This document shows, piece by piece, positions 31,088 through 40,150 of a DNA stretch of 64,000 bases. A model generated the notes under the pieces. The model had not been told where the DNA came from, searched no databases, and saw only the letters and a list, made by a program, of their open reading frames with translations. The position numbers and the translations under genes were made by a program. The stretch is from Methylobacterium sp. (GTDB taxonomy: Bacteria; Pseudomonadota; Alphaproteobacteria; Rhizobiales; Beijerinckiaceae): NCBI GenBank assembly GCA_020253445.1, contig JADCBP010000004.1, positions 124,001-188,000 of the forward strand. The letters are read 5' to 3'. Every line of letters begins with the position of its first letter. Positions within the stretch are counted from its first letter, which is position 1.

Positions 31088-31543
31088 ATGGCCGCTCCGT
31101 TCGAAACCATGCAGCTTGGCAAGGCGTCTGCCCTTCCCGCTTCCCCCGAGGAAGCGGTTCTGGATCGCGTGCCCAATCCGCACCCGGACAGCCCCTATCT
31201 CGCGCGCTTCACCTGCCCGGAATTCACCTCGATCTGCCCCGTCACCGGGCAGCCGGATTTCGGCATCCTCGTGATCGATTACGTGCCGGGGAAGTGGCTG
31301 GTGGAGAGCAAATCGCTCAAGCTCTATCTCGGCGCGTTCCGCAATCACGGCGCCTTCCACGAGGATTGCACGGTGGGCATCGGCCGGAAGCTCGTGGAGC
31401 TGCTGGAGCCCTTGTTCTTCCGCATCGGCGGCTACTGGTATCCGCGCGGGGGAATCCCGATCGATGTCTTCTGGCAGCATGGCGAGGCGCCGAAGAATAT
31501 CTGGCTGCCCGATCAGGGCGTGGCACCCTATCGGGGCCGCTGA
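31088..31543 (+). CDS. queF: NADPH-dependent preQ1 synthase
   Basis: Reduces the nitrile preQ0 to the amine preQ1, the base that TGT inserts into tRNA. It is 151 residues, the short unimodular type. The catalytic pair is Cys50 in [12 protein letters not shown] and Asp57, with the usual spacing of seven, and the QueF signature [21 protein letters not shown] is present near residues 80-100. Partner enzymes Tgt and QueA are encoded at about 61-63 kb. It stands alone on the plus strand. Confidence 0.96.
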   Translation: MAAPFETMQLGKASALPASPEEAVLDRVPNPHPDSPYLARFTCPEFTSICPVTGQPDFGILVIDYVPGKWLVESKSLKLYLGAFRNHGAFHEDCTVGIGRKLVELLEPLFFRIGGYWYPRGGIPIDVFWQHGEAPKNIWLPDQGVAPYRGR

Positions 31544-31548
31544 GCCGA

Positions 31549-31791
31549 TCAGACGCCGAAGCCGCGCCGTTCCATGCAGGACATAATTCCCGCCTGCTTG
31601 CCCGGCTCGCGCGCGAAAGCGGAGCGGCCCGGACCGACATGCTCCTCCACCTTGCCGCCATGCGCCGTGATGCAGTGACAATAGGCGTGGCGTTCCTTCT
31701 CGCGGATGCGGTTGCAGGCGGCATCGCCCTCGGTCTGCGGGGCGGAGAAGCCGAACAGAAAAGCCAGCAGGACAGGCGATGTCGAGGACAT
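31549..31791 (-). CDS. Small Cys/His-rich exported protein, unknown
   Basis: 80-residue protein that I do not recognise. The hydrophobic start (MSSTSPVLLAFLFGFSAPQ) could be a signal peptide. Cysteines and histidines cluster in CNRIREKERHAYCHCITAHGG near residues 26-46, a possible metal-binding or disulfide region, and another Cys lies near the end. It lies between kdsA and queF with no operon partner and could be a chance frame; the start could also be upstream at 31860. Confidence 0.4.
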   Translation of the reverse strand: MSSTSPVLLAFLFGFSAPQTEGDAACNRIREKERHAYCHCITAHGGKVEEHVGPGRSAFAREPGKQAGIMSCMERRGFGV

Positions 31792-31866
31792 GGCGGGAAG
31801 GATTGAAGCGGGAGTTGAAGAACCGGCAACCGGGGTGGCGATGCAGTCGCCCAAAGTCAACCCCGC

Positions 31867-32691
31867 TCAGAGGTTTTTCGTCACCTTGTCATAGGCCTTG
31901 AGCCGCGCGAGCAGCGCCTTCATCTCGTGGAGCGGCACCATGTTCGGGCCATCGGAGGGGGCCTTGTCCGGGTTTTCATGCGTCTCGATGAAGAGACCGG
32001 CAACCCCCACCGCGATCGCGGCGCGGGCGAGAACCGGCACGAATTCGCGCTGCCCGCCGGTAGAACCGCCCTGCCCGCCCGGCTGCTGCACGGAATGGGT
32101 CGCATCGAAGATGACGGGGCAGGCGCATTGCTCGGCCATGGTCGGCAGGCCGCGCATGTCGGTGATGAGCGTGTTGTAGCCGAAGCTCGTGCCGCGCTCG
32201 CAGGCCATCACGCGGGTATTGCCGGCATCGATGATCTTCGCGACGACATTCCTCATGTCCCACGGCGCGAGGAACTGGCCCTTCTTCACGTTGATCGCCG
32301 CGCCGGTTTTCGCGGCCGCGACGAGCAGATCGGTCTGCCGGCAGAGGAAGGCGGGGATCTGCAGGCAATCGACGATGCTCGCCACTTCCGCGCATTGGCC
32401 GGGCTCATGCACATCGGTGATGACCGGCAGGCCGAAATCGCTTCGGATATCGGCGAAGACCGCCAGCGCCTTCTCGAGCCCGATGCCGCGCGCCGCCTTG
32501 CCGGAAGTGCGGTTCGCCTTGTCGAACGAGGATTTGTAGACGAGCCCGATACCCAGGCTCTCGCAGATTTCCTTCAGGCTGCCGGCCATCGCGAAGGCAT
32601 GGTCGCGGCTTTCCATCTGGCAGGGGCCGGCGATCAGCGCGAAGGGCCGGCTGTTCCCGAAAGTCACGGGACCGATGGTCACATCCGTCAT
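31867..32691 (-). CDS. kdsA: 3-deoxy-8-phosphooctulonate synthase
   Basis: Condenses arabinose 5-phosphate with phosphoenolpyruvate to make KDO 8-phosphate for lipopolysaccharide. It is 274 residues with [15 protein letters not shown], the [11 protein letters not shown] stretch, [20 protein letters not shown] and [21 protein letters not shown] Cys in the first metal-site motif points to the metal-dependent class, but this was not checked by alignment. The ATG at 32691 has GAGG eight bases upstream; the longer frame (to 32772) has no homology. Confidence 0.96.
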   Translation of the reverse strand: MTDVTIGPVTFGNSRPFALIAGPCQMESRDHAFAMAGSLKEICESLGIGLVYKSSFDKANRTSGKAARGIGLEKALAVFADIRSDFGLPVITDVHEPGQCAEVASIVDCLQIPAFLCRQTDLLVAAAKTGAAINVKKGQFLAPWDMRNVVAKIIDAGNTRVMACERGTSFGYNTLITDMRGLPTMAEQCACPVIFDATHSVQQPGGQGGSTGGQREFVPVLARAAIAVGVAGLFIETHENPDKAPSDGPNMVPLHEMKALLARLKAYDKVTKNL

Positions 32692-32796
32692 CGAGGATCC
32701 TCTGTTCTCCGGGAGGGGTCCGGAGCGGCCTTCGCGATAGGCCCTCGGCGGTTTGATCGCAAGCCCCGCCATGCCGGGAGGCCCGGCCAGCGGCCG

Positions 32797-33669
32797 TCAC
32801 GCCACCAAACGCTCAAGCCGGATCGCGGTGGCGAAGCCGGGGCGCGGCTCGATGGTGAAGACATCGCCGGCGGCAACCATGCCAAGCCCCATCCGCACCG
32901 CCTGCCTGGCGACCGCGGCCGGCTCGGCGACCCTCAGGCCAAAGCCGGCGAAATGCGGGGGGCTCGTCCGGGCTTCGACACCATAGAGGAAGCGGAACGT
33001 GTCGGGCGTGACAATTTCCACCCGTGTCCGGCCGCAATCCAGCGCGATCCCCGATGAAGAGGCGCGCATCTCGCGGCAATCGGCGAAAGCCGAGAGGAAG
33101 ATGTGATGATCGGAGGGGTTTTCCGCCACGAGCGTCACGCGGGAGATGCCGCTGGCACCATTGGGGTGCTGCTGGAGCGCCGGCGACCAGAAATTCTCCG
33201 GAAAATGCTGCTGGCAGACGAAGAAACCGCATTCGGCCAGGTCTCGCGCATGCGCGAAGGCCAGTGTGAAGGCGACTTCCACCTCCGTGCCATCCGCCTT
33301 CACGCCCTTGCGGGCAAAATCGAACGGGGCGAAGGAGCCCACGCCTTCGCTTGCGAAGCGCATGGCATCGGCCTTCGCATTCTCGCTTCTGAGCACCATC
33401 ATCGAGAGACCGGGCCGGCGCGCGATGGCCTCCGCCACGAAGGCACCGAAGGAAAAGAAACCCGGCTGATGCGGCGGCACCTGCGCGCCCTCGCCCACCG
33501 AGATCAATTCGAGAAAGGTTTCGTCCGCGAACTGGATCAGGCGGTTTTCCGTGCCCCATGGATGGCGGTTGCGCGCGCCCACGCGCCAGCCCAGCGCCTC
33601 GAACTCTCCGGCGAGCTGATCGAGATCGGTGGTGCCGAGAACCAGGTGATCGAGGGGGCGCGGCGGCAT
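32797..33669 (-). CDS. VOC family protein with glyoxalase-like domain
   Basis: 290-residue protein with an N-terminal glyoxalase-like domain: RPLDHLVLGTTDLDQLAGEFE, then GTENRLIQFADETFLELISVG. A second related half follows, with a possible metal ligand in FFVCQQHFPENFW. The family's enzymes act on varied substrates and no reaction can be assigned. A strong AAGGAG lies before the ATG at 33669. The gene precedes kdsA on the same strand. Confidence 0.8.
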   Translation of the reverse strand: MPPRPLDHLVLGTTDLDQLAGEFEALGWRVGARNRHPWGTENRLIQFADETFLELISVGEGAQVPPHQPGFFSFGAFVAEAIARRPGLSMMVLRSENAKADAMRFASEGVGSFAPFDFARKGVKADGTEVEVAFTLAFAHARDLAECGFFVCQQHFPENFWSPALQQHPNGASGISRVTLVAENPSDHHIFLSAFADCREMRASSSGIALDCGRTRVEIVTPDTFRFLYGVEARTSPPHFAGFGLRVAEPAAVARQAVRMGLGMVAAGDVFTIEPRPGFATAIRLERLVA

Positions 33670-33794
33670 GCCATCTCCTTGTGGTTCGGGACTGCGCTGC
33701 GGTCGAGTTTCCGCGTGCGGGCCGTTCGAGCGTTTAGCCCATGCGTTCCTTGCGCGCAAAGCCTGCCAGAGTTCGGCCAAGGGCCGGCCCTCCG

Positions 33795-34955
33795 TCAGGG
33801 CTCGATGACATGCGGCACGAAGCGCGCGAGATTGCCGGTGATGAGGCTCGAATCCTCGCGGATCAGCATGCCCGCCGGCTGGCTCGCGACCATCCAGGCG
33901 CCGATCACCACATGGCCACCGCCGAAATCGGGGATATCGACGAGCTTCTGGCGCATGATCGGGCCGTCATAGGGACCCGAGGTCTCGGCGACCGGCTTGC
34001 CGTCGCGGATGATCCGGATATTCGCGCCCTCGCGGGAATGGATCGGCTTCTCGACGAAAGACGCGCCGAGATCATCGCCTTCCAGCCCGGCAAAATAGGC
34101 CGGCAGCAGGTTCGGATGTCCCGAATGCATCCGCCAGAGATGCGGCAGCAACGCCTTGGTGGAGAGAACGGCTTTCCAGATCGGCTCGATGAATTGCGTG
34201 CGGCTGCCGATGACCGATTGGCCGAATTCCTCCCGGAACATCCATTCCCAGGGGTAGAGCTTGAACAACACGTCGATCTCGCCATTGGCGAGGTCCACGA
34301 AGGTGCCGTCGCGCGCAATGCCGATCTCGTCCATGAAGAGGAACCGCGTCGAAAGGCCCGCGGCCTTCGCGCAATCCTCGAGATAGGCGACCGTGCCGCG
34401 ATCCTCGGCGCTATCCCTCGCGCAGGCAAGATGCAGCCGGTAGGCTGAACCGCCCCTGAGATGGCGAAACGCCTCCACGAGCCTTTCATGCACGGAGTTA
34501 TACTGGTCCGAACCGGCGGGCAGCACGCCGCGCGCGATCTGCTCTTCCAGCCAGTGCCACTGGAACACGCCGGTCTCGAACAGGGCCGTGGGCGTATCCG
34601 CGTTGTATTCCAAGAGCTTGGCTGGTCCGGTGCCCGCATAGGCGAAATCGAACCTTCCATAGAGATTGCGATCGCCGCGTTGCCAGCTCTCGTGGATCGC
34701 GCCCCAGAAATCGCGCGGAATGCCCAGCGAAGTGAGGATTTCCTCGCTGCCGATCGCCTCGGCCACGAAGGCGAGGCACATCTCTTCGAGTTCGGCGGAG
34801 GGGGCTTCGATGCCTTCCTCGACCTCGCGGAGGCTGAAGGCGAAAGCTGCGCTCTCGTCCCAATAGGGCGTGCCCTCCGCCGTGTGAAAGGTGAAGCCCA
34901 TGCGCTGCGCCGTGTCGCGCCAGTCCGGCCGTTCGGGAAGCGTCAGGCGACGCAT
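33795..34955 (-). CDS. Glutathionylspermidine synthase-like ATP-grasp ligase (YjfC/YgiC type)
   Basis: 386-residue ATP-grasp enzyme of the glutathionylspermidine synthase preATP-grasp family. Visible marks are LLEYNADTPTALFETG near residue 100, DVLFKLYPWEWMFREEFG near 240, and the ATP/Mg region FVEKPIHSREGANIRII near 310. True glutathionylspermidine synthase has an extra amidase domain that is missing here, so this is the stand-alone YjfC/YgiC kind, thought to form a peptide or amide bond on an unknown substrate. Its start overlaps the DUF1190 stop (ATGA), and DUF350 precedes, the same trio as YjfL-YjfM-YjfC. Confidence 0.88.
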   Translation of the reverse strand: MRRLTLPERPDWRDTAQRMGFTFHTAEGTPYWDESAAFAFSLREVEEGIEAPSAELEEMCLAFVAEAIGSEEILTSLGIPRDFWGAIHESWQRGDRNLYGRFDFAYAGTGPAKLLEYNADTPTALFETGVFQWHWLEEQIARGVLPAGSDQYNSVHERLVEAFRHLRGGSAYRLHLACARDSAEDRGTVAYLEDCAKAAGLSTRFLFMDEIGIARDGTFVDLANGEIDVLFKLYPWEWMFREEFGQSVIGSRTQFIEPIWKAVLSTKALLPHLWRMHSGHPNLLPAYFAGLEGDDLGASFVEKPIHSREGANIRIIRDGKPVAETSGPYDGPIMRQKLVDIPDFGGGHVVIGAWMVASQPAGMLIREDSSLITGNLARFVPHVIEP

Positions 34956-35608
34956 CAGGAGGACGAGGAGGAGGAGGTCGAGCGCGCGGTCGAGCCGAAG
35001 CCGCCGCGCGTCACGGTCGAACTCTGCACGCTCGGCACGCCACCCCGCCCGGTGGTGATGCTGCGAGGCACGGTGACGGGGCCGGGCTGGGATGCATTTC
35101 GGCTCACGGTCGTGCCGGCGGCGGTGGAATAGCTGCGCCAGCCGCCCGCCGCGCCGGTAGAGGAGGTCGAGCGCGGCACCACGCAGCCCGGCTGTGTGGC
35201 CGGCGTGAAGCCCGGCGCGCAGGGCTGCTGGTTGCGCAAAGGCGGCAGAAGCGCTTGCGGCTGGCGCTGGCCGAGAAGCCTCTGCGCGATCATCACGCCC
35301 GCAAGGCTGGGCAGGAAGGAGGTCGTGCCGGCCATGGTCGCGGGCTTGCACTGGCCCGGGCCATATTGCGCTTCACAATCCCCCTGCGCGTTGAAGCGCG
35401 GCGCCTCCGTGAGGTGTTTTTCCTCGGCGGCCGCGAATTCCGCCTCGCATTGCTCGCGCGTCATCGCGCTGGCGGTCACGCAGGCGCTGAGGCTCTCGTA
35501 GATCTCGGCCTTGTCGCTGTCGGAAACCGGTCCGCCCGAACGGCCGAGCCATGCGCCGGCGATCAGCAGGCCGGTCGCACCGAGGAAGATCATCGAGGAG
35601 CGTTTCAT
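34955..35608 (-). CDS. DUF1190 protein (YjfM/YgiB type)
   Basis: 217-residue envelope protein with an N-terminal membrane or signal segment (MIFLGATGLLIAGAWLG). A cysteine-bearing DUF1190 core follows (ACVTASAMTREQCEAEF, DCEAQYGPGQCKP). The C-terminal half is low complexity, rich in Ser, Thr, Gly and Arg and ending in a run of serines. It is likely exported or membrane-anchored. It is coupled by ATGA overlap to the ATP-grasp gene, which makes it a possible substrate of that ligase; this is inference. Confidence 0.85.
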   Translation of the reverse strand: MKRSSMIFLGATGLLIAGAWLGRSGGPVSDSDKAEIYESLSACVTASAMTREQCEAEFAAAEEKHLTEAPRFNAQGDCEAQYGPGQCKPATMAGTTSFLPSLAGVMIAQRLLGQRQPQALLPPLRNQQPCAPGFTPATQPGCVVPRSTSSTGAAGGWRSYSTAAGTTVSRNASQPGPVTVPRSITTGRGGVPSVQSSTVTRGGFGSTARSTSSSSSS

Positions 35609-35619
35609 CGCCGATGCCC

Positions 35620-36045
35620 TTACACGCTCATCGAGGCAGCATTGAGGAGCCCCGCCCCGAGGCTGACGCTCGCGACCGTGATGCCCGCCGCGATGTTGCC
35701 CGCGCCGACCTTCGCCGAGAGACCCGGCACGATGAAGCGGCAGACGAGATAGGCGAGAAGCTGCACCACGAAAGCGGCGAAACCCCAGACGAGCATGTCG
35801 GGGATGCTCACGGCCTGCGCGACGGCCTTCGAGAGCGGCAGCACGAAACCGATCAGGCTCCCGCCCAGCGCGATGGCCGCCGCGACATTCCCCTCGCGGA
35901 TCAACGCGATTTCGTCATGCGCGGTCAGGCGCATATAGACGAGCACGAAGATCGTCAGCAGGGCGGCCGCGACGATGAAATACAGGATGAAATGCGGCAG
36001 GCCGCCGAAAGTGCCCGCGAACATCCGTCCCTCGATCTCGAACAT
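35620..36045 (-). CDS. DUF350 membrane protein (YjfL type)
   Basis: 141-residue inner-membrane protein with four predicted membrane segments: FILYFIVAAALLTIFVLVYM, NVAAAIALGGSLIGFVLPL, LVWGFAAFVVQLLAYLVCRF and NIAAGITVASVSLGAGLL. These match DUF350, a pair of two-helix repeats. It is the first gene of the DUF350-DUF1190-ATP-grasp cluster, 11 bp ahead of the DUF1190 gene. The function is unknown. Confidence 0.87.
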   Translation of the reverse strand: MFEIEGRMFAGTFGGLPHFILYFIVAAALLTIFVLVYMRLTAHDEIALIREGNVAAAIALGGSLIGFVLPLSKAVAQAVSIPDMLVWGFAAFVVQLLAYLVCRFIVPGLSAKVGAGNIAAGITVASVSLGAGLLNAASMSV

Positions 36046-36103
36046 GGCGATTCCCCCGGCTGCGGCGCAATATCCTGCCTCGCCAGAGCCGGAAAGGAAA
36101 GCG

Positions 36104-37744
<1,641 letters not shown>

Positions 37745-37754
37745 TTAATCCAGC

Positions 37755-37769
37755 GCGCCGATTCGGCGC
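37755..37769 (-). promoter_or_regulatory. Second hairpin in the pyrG leader
   Basis: GCGCCG-AAT-CGGCGC (minus strand) is a perfect 6-bp inverted repeat located 22 bases upstream of the pyrG ATG, between the secG-pyrG terminator and the start codon. It could be a leader RNA structure or an operator. No regulator is assigned. Confidence 0.35.
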
Positions 37770-37774
37770 AAATG

Positions 37775-37803
37775 AAAAAGGCGCCATCCACAAGGATGAC
37801 GCC
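37775..37803 (-). terminator. Rho-independent terminator after secG, ahead of pyrG
   Basis: On the minus strand GGCGTCATCC, loop TTGT, then GGATGGCGCC forms a 10-bp stem with one G-U pair, followed by TTTTTC. This is a good intrinsic terminator for secG. It lies 42 bp upstream of pyrG with no room for a full promoter after it, so pyrG must be read through it or from a promoter that overlaps it. Confidence 0.8.
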
Positions 37804-37834
37804 CCGGTTTCGGGCCCAGGCCCTGATCGAACGT

Positions 37835-38197
37835 TTACTGGGTCGGTGCGGTGCCGCCCTGCAGGTTGCGGAGCTGGTCGAGAACGTTCGGGGCCGAGCC
37901 CGGAGCCGGCGCGGTCTGGCCCGGCAGGGTCGGCGGGGCCGGCGCGTCAATGCCAACCGGGGCGCGCTTCGGCGCGTTGCGGGCGGCCATGACGCCGAGG
38001 GTCAGCGAGGTGACGAAGAACGCCGCGCCGAGGATCGCCGTGGTGCGCGAGAGCAGGTTCGTCTGCCCGCGGCCCGTCATGAAGGAAGAGGGGCTCGAAC
38101 CCATGCCGAGGCCGCCGCCTTCCGAGCGCTGCAACAGCACCACGCCGGCCAGCGCCAGCACGATGACGAGGTGAATGGCAATCAGAACGGTTTCCAT
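37835..38197 (-). CDS. secG: Preprotein translocase subunit SecG
   Basis: 120-residue inner-membrane component of the SecYEG translocon. Two membrane segments flank the conserved loop: LIAIHLVIVLALAGVVLLQ, then RSEGGGLGMGSSPSSFMTGRG, then LLSRTTAILGAAFFVTSLTLG. A Pro/Ala-rich cytoplasmic tail of about 45 residues follows, typical of alphaproteobacteria. A terminator follows the gene. tpiA-secG-pyrG is a conserved order, interrupted here by the DUF4258/HTH pair. Confidence 0.94.
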   Translation of the reverse strand: METVLIAIHLVIVLALAGVVLLQRSEGGGLGMGSSPSSFMTGRGQTNLLSRTTAILGAAFFVTSLTLGVMAARNAPKRAPVGIDAPAPPTLPGQTAPAPGSAPNVLDQLRNLQGGTAPTQ

Positions 38198-38280
38198 CGA
38201 CAGCTTTCTTGTCCCAGAACAAAACTCTGCTGCCTTTTAGCCTCGACGTCTGGAAAGGCAACGCTCAATTCCGGAAACCC

Positions 38281-38733
38281 TCATGCCGCCCTTCGCCATT
38301 CCATATCGGCATTTGCTAGATGCAGGTCGGTAGCTGCAAGATCGGCGTCAAGGTCGGTAATCCGCTCCATCACGGTTTTCAGGTGCGAATTTGGGTTGAG
38401 GCAATCCAGATAAATCCCCCGGAGAAGACGTTCTGCAGACTGATTAGGAATCGGCTTATGCCTAGCCTTTTCCCACATTCGAATGCTCTGCTCCCCAACC
38501 CCCAAAAGGCGCGCGAGAACCCGCTGAGAATTGTCTAGCTCAATCCGCAGAAATTTGAATTCGGCACCAGTCAACCTCCGTGGCAATGTCGCGAGCCACT
38601 GACCGATTTGGTCATGCAACCCGCGAACATTCTGAATGGACACAAGCTGCCCATAATTCGGATGGTCTTCAACAGTGAACCCGTTTTGCAGCCAGACATT
38701 GTCGAGGCCAGATTCCTTATATTTGTAATTCAT
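38281..38733 (-). CDS. HTH regulator/antitoxin paired with DUF4258 protein
   Basis: 150-residue protein with a Cro/C1-type helix-turn-helix at about residues 65-105 (NSQRVLARLLGVGEQSIRMWE, then RLLRGIYLDC). The N-terminal YKESGLDNVWLQNGF is typical of a regulator family that is usually encoded next to a DUF4258 gene. A strong GGAGAGGAGG lies before the ATG at 38733. It follows the DUF4258 gene by 17 bases. The MqsA-like arrangement (toxin gene first, HTH antitoxin second) is inferred; the zinc cysteines of MqsA are absent. Codon and base use are more AT-rich than in the neighbours. Confidence 0.75.
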   Translation of the reverse strand: MNYKYKESGLDNVWLQNGFTVEDHPNYGQLVSIQNVRGLHDQIGQWLATLPRRLTGAEFKFLRIELDNSQRVLARLLGVGEQSIRMWEKARHKPIPNQSAERLLRGIYLDCLNPNSHLKTVMERITDLDADLAATDLHLANADMEWRRAA

Positions 38734-38750
38734 CCTAACCTCCTCTCCCA

Positions 38751-39068
38751 TCAGAACGCCGTGATCACGATTACCTGACATTCCCACTCAATAGCAGCGA
38801 CAACCGTCATTTGTTCTCCTGCCATATGGCGAAAAACCTCAGCCTGAAAATTTCCAAATTTGTTCTTGTAAGGGTCTTGCTGAACCGTGCCTTTCTCAAG
38901 GCACCGTTCGATCATAGCCTGCGTAATTCCTCGTTCCGGATGATCACGGTAGAGATGCGTGGCAACCCGGATGTTTCCTTTAGCAACCATGTCCATCACG
39001 ATCGCCTTGAATTCCTGCCGGGACATCCGGCTGGGTTCAGGCTTTCTGAACGGCAATACGTTGCTCAT
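38751..39068 (-). CDS. DUF4258 protein, likely toxin of a type II pair
   Basis: 105-residue protein. The DUF4258 domain covers about residues 30-105: IRVATHLYRDHPERGITQAM, IERCLEKGTVQQDPYKNKFG and VVAAIEWECQVIVITAF. The family is proposed to contain RelE/MqsR-like RNA-cleaving toxins, with the N-terminal His and the ERGIT region conserved. An alternative start at Met15 exists. AAGGA precedes the ATG, and a perfect palindrome overlapping likely promoter elements lies 26 bp further upstream. Acquired-gene composition and the position between tpiA and secG suggest insertion. Confidence 0.75.
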   Translation of the reverse strand: MSNVLPFRKPEPSRMSRQEFKAIVMDMVAKGNIRVATHLYRDHPERGITQAMIERCLEKGTVQQDPYKNKFGNFQAEVFRHMAGEQMTVVAAIEWECQVIVITAF

Positions 39069-39093
39069 GGTTCCTTACCAAATTATGGCAACA

Positions 39094-39110
39094 CCTATAA
39101 ATTTTATAGG
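39094..39110. promoter_or_regulatory. Perfect palindrome upstream of the DUF4258/HTH pair
   Basis: CCTATAAA-T-TTTATAGG is an 8-bp perfect inverted repeat with a single central base, 26 bp upstream of the DUF4258 ATG. It overlaps TATAAA sequence that could serve as a -10 on the minus strand, so a repressor bound here would block transcription. The HTH protein of the same operon is the obvious candidate to bind it. Confidence 0.6.
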
Positions 39111-39220
39111 CACCTCTCTCTAAGCACTCTCGACCGGTCCGGGGCAAGACCAAAATCACCTCTAATGTAAAAAAAATCCCCGTTTCTTCGCTTAAAATAT
39201 TGAATTTTATGACGAATAGC

Positions 39221-39973
39221 TCATTTGGCCGCGTTGGCGATGGCGAGGAAATCCGCCGCCTTGAGGCTCGCGCCACCCACCAGCGCGCCATCGACATCCT
39301 CGAGCGCGAGGATTTCGGTCGCGTTCGAAGGCTTGACCGAACCGCCATAGAGTATGCGGCACTTCTCGGCCTCGCCCTTCGCGAGCACGCCTCGCAGCGT
39401 CTTGCGGATATCCGCGTGCATCTCGGCGATATCCGCAGGGGTGGGGGTGAGGCCCGTGCCGATGGCCCAGACCGGCTCATAGGCAACAACAACCTGATCC
39501 GCCCGCGCGCCGGCGGGGACCGAGCCCCTGATCTGGCGACGCACGACCGACAGCGCCTTGCCGGCCTCGCGCTCGGCGCGCGTTTCGCCCACGCAGATGA
39601 TGGCGATCATCCCCTGCCCGATCGCGGCTTCCGCCTTGGCCTTCACTTGCGTATCCTTCTCGGCATGATCCGTGCGGCGCTCGGAATGGCCGACGATGAT
39701 CGCGCTCGCACCCGCTTCGAAGAGCATGCCGGCGGAGAGATCGCCGGTATGCGCGCCGGAGGCTTTGGCATGGCAATCCTGCGCGCCGACACCGATTCCC
39801 GTGCCGATGCATAGGGCGGCCGCGGTAAAGATCAGCGTTGCCGGCGGGCAAACCAGCAGATCGACCCTGGCGCGCAGGGCGGGTGTCGCGCCCTTCCCCA
39901 TCGCCTGGATTTCCGCAAGGTCGGCCCGGAGGCCGTTCATCTTCCAGTTTCCGGCGATCAGGGTCTTGCGCAT
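39221..39973 (-). CDS. tpiA: Triosephosphate isomerase
   Basis: Interconverts dihydroxyacetone phosphate and glyceraldehyde 3-phosphate. It is 250 residues with the catalytic Lys in GNWKMNGL (near residue 11), His in IIVGHSERR (near 97), Glu in [13 protein letters not shown] (near 167) and the phosphate loop [11 protein letters not shown]. It is divergent from ppiD across a 177-bp gap that should hold both promoters. Confidence 0.97.
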   Translation of the reverse strand: MRKTLIAGNWKMNGLRADLAEIQAMGKGATPALRARVDLLVCPPATLIFTAAALCIGTGIGVGAQDCHAKASGAHTGDLSAGMLFEAGASAIIVGHSERRTDHAEKDTQVKAKAEAAIGQGMIAIICVGETRAEREAGKALSVVRRQIRGSVPAGARADQVVVAYEPVWAIGTGLTPTPADIAEMHADIRKTLRGVLAKGEAEKCRILYGGSVKPSNATEILALEDVDGALVGGASLKAADFLAIANAAK

Positions 39974-40150
39974 GGATCAGGTTCCATCAAGGCAGGGATT
40001 GTTCCGGCCCGGCCGGTAGCATGCCGCGCGCGAGCGTTCAACGCGCGAGCAGGCCGCGCCTTGCCTTCTGTTTTCGCCATCCCTATGGTCCGGCCCGATT
40101 TTTGATCCACGCGCACTGAGCGTCAAAGCTACCGGAGCACCGATCCGCCC

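Noticed and set aside
38821-39180. Plus-strand frame antisense to the DUF4258 gene
   Set aside because: Ribosome-binding sites, domain match and operator all support the minus-strand genes.
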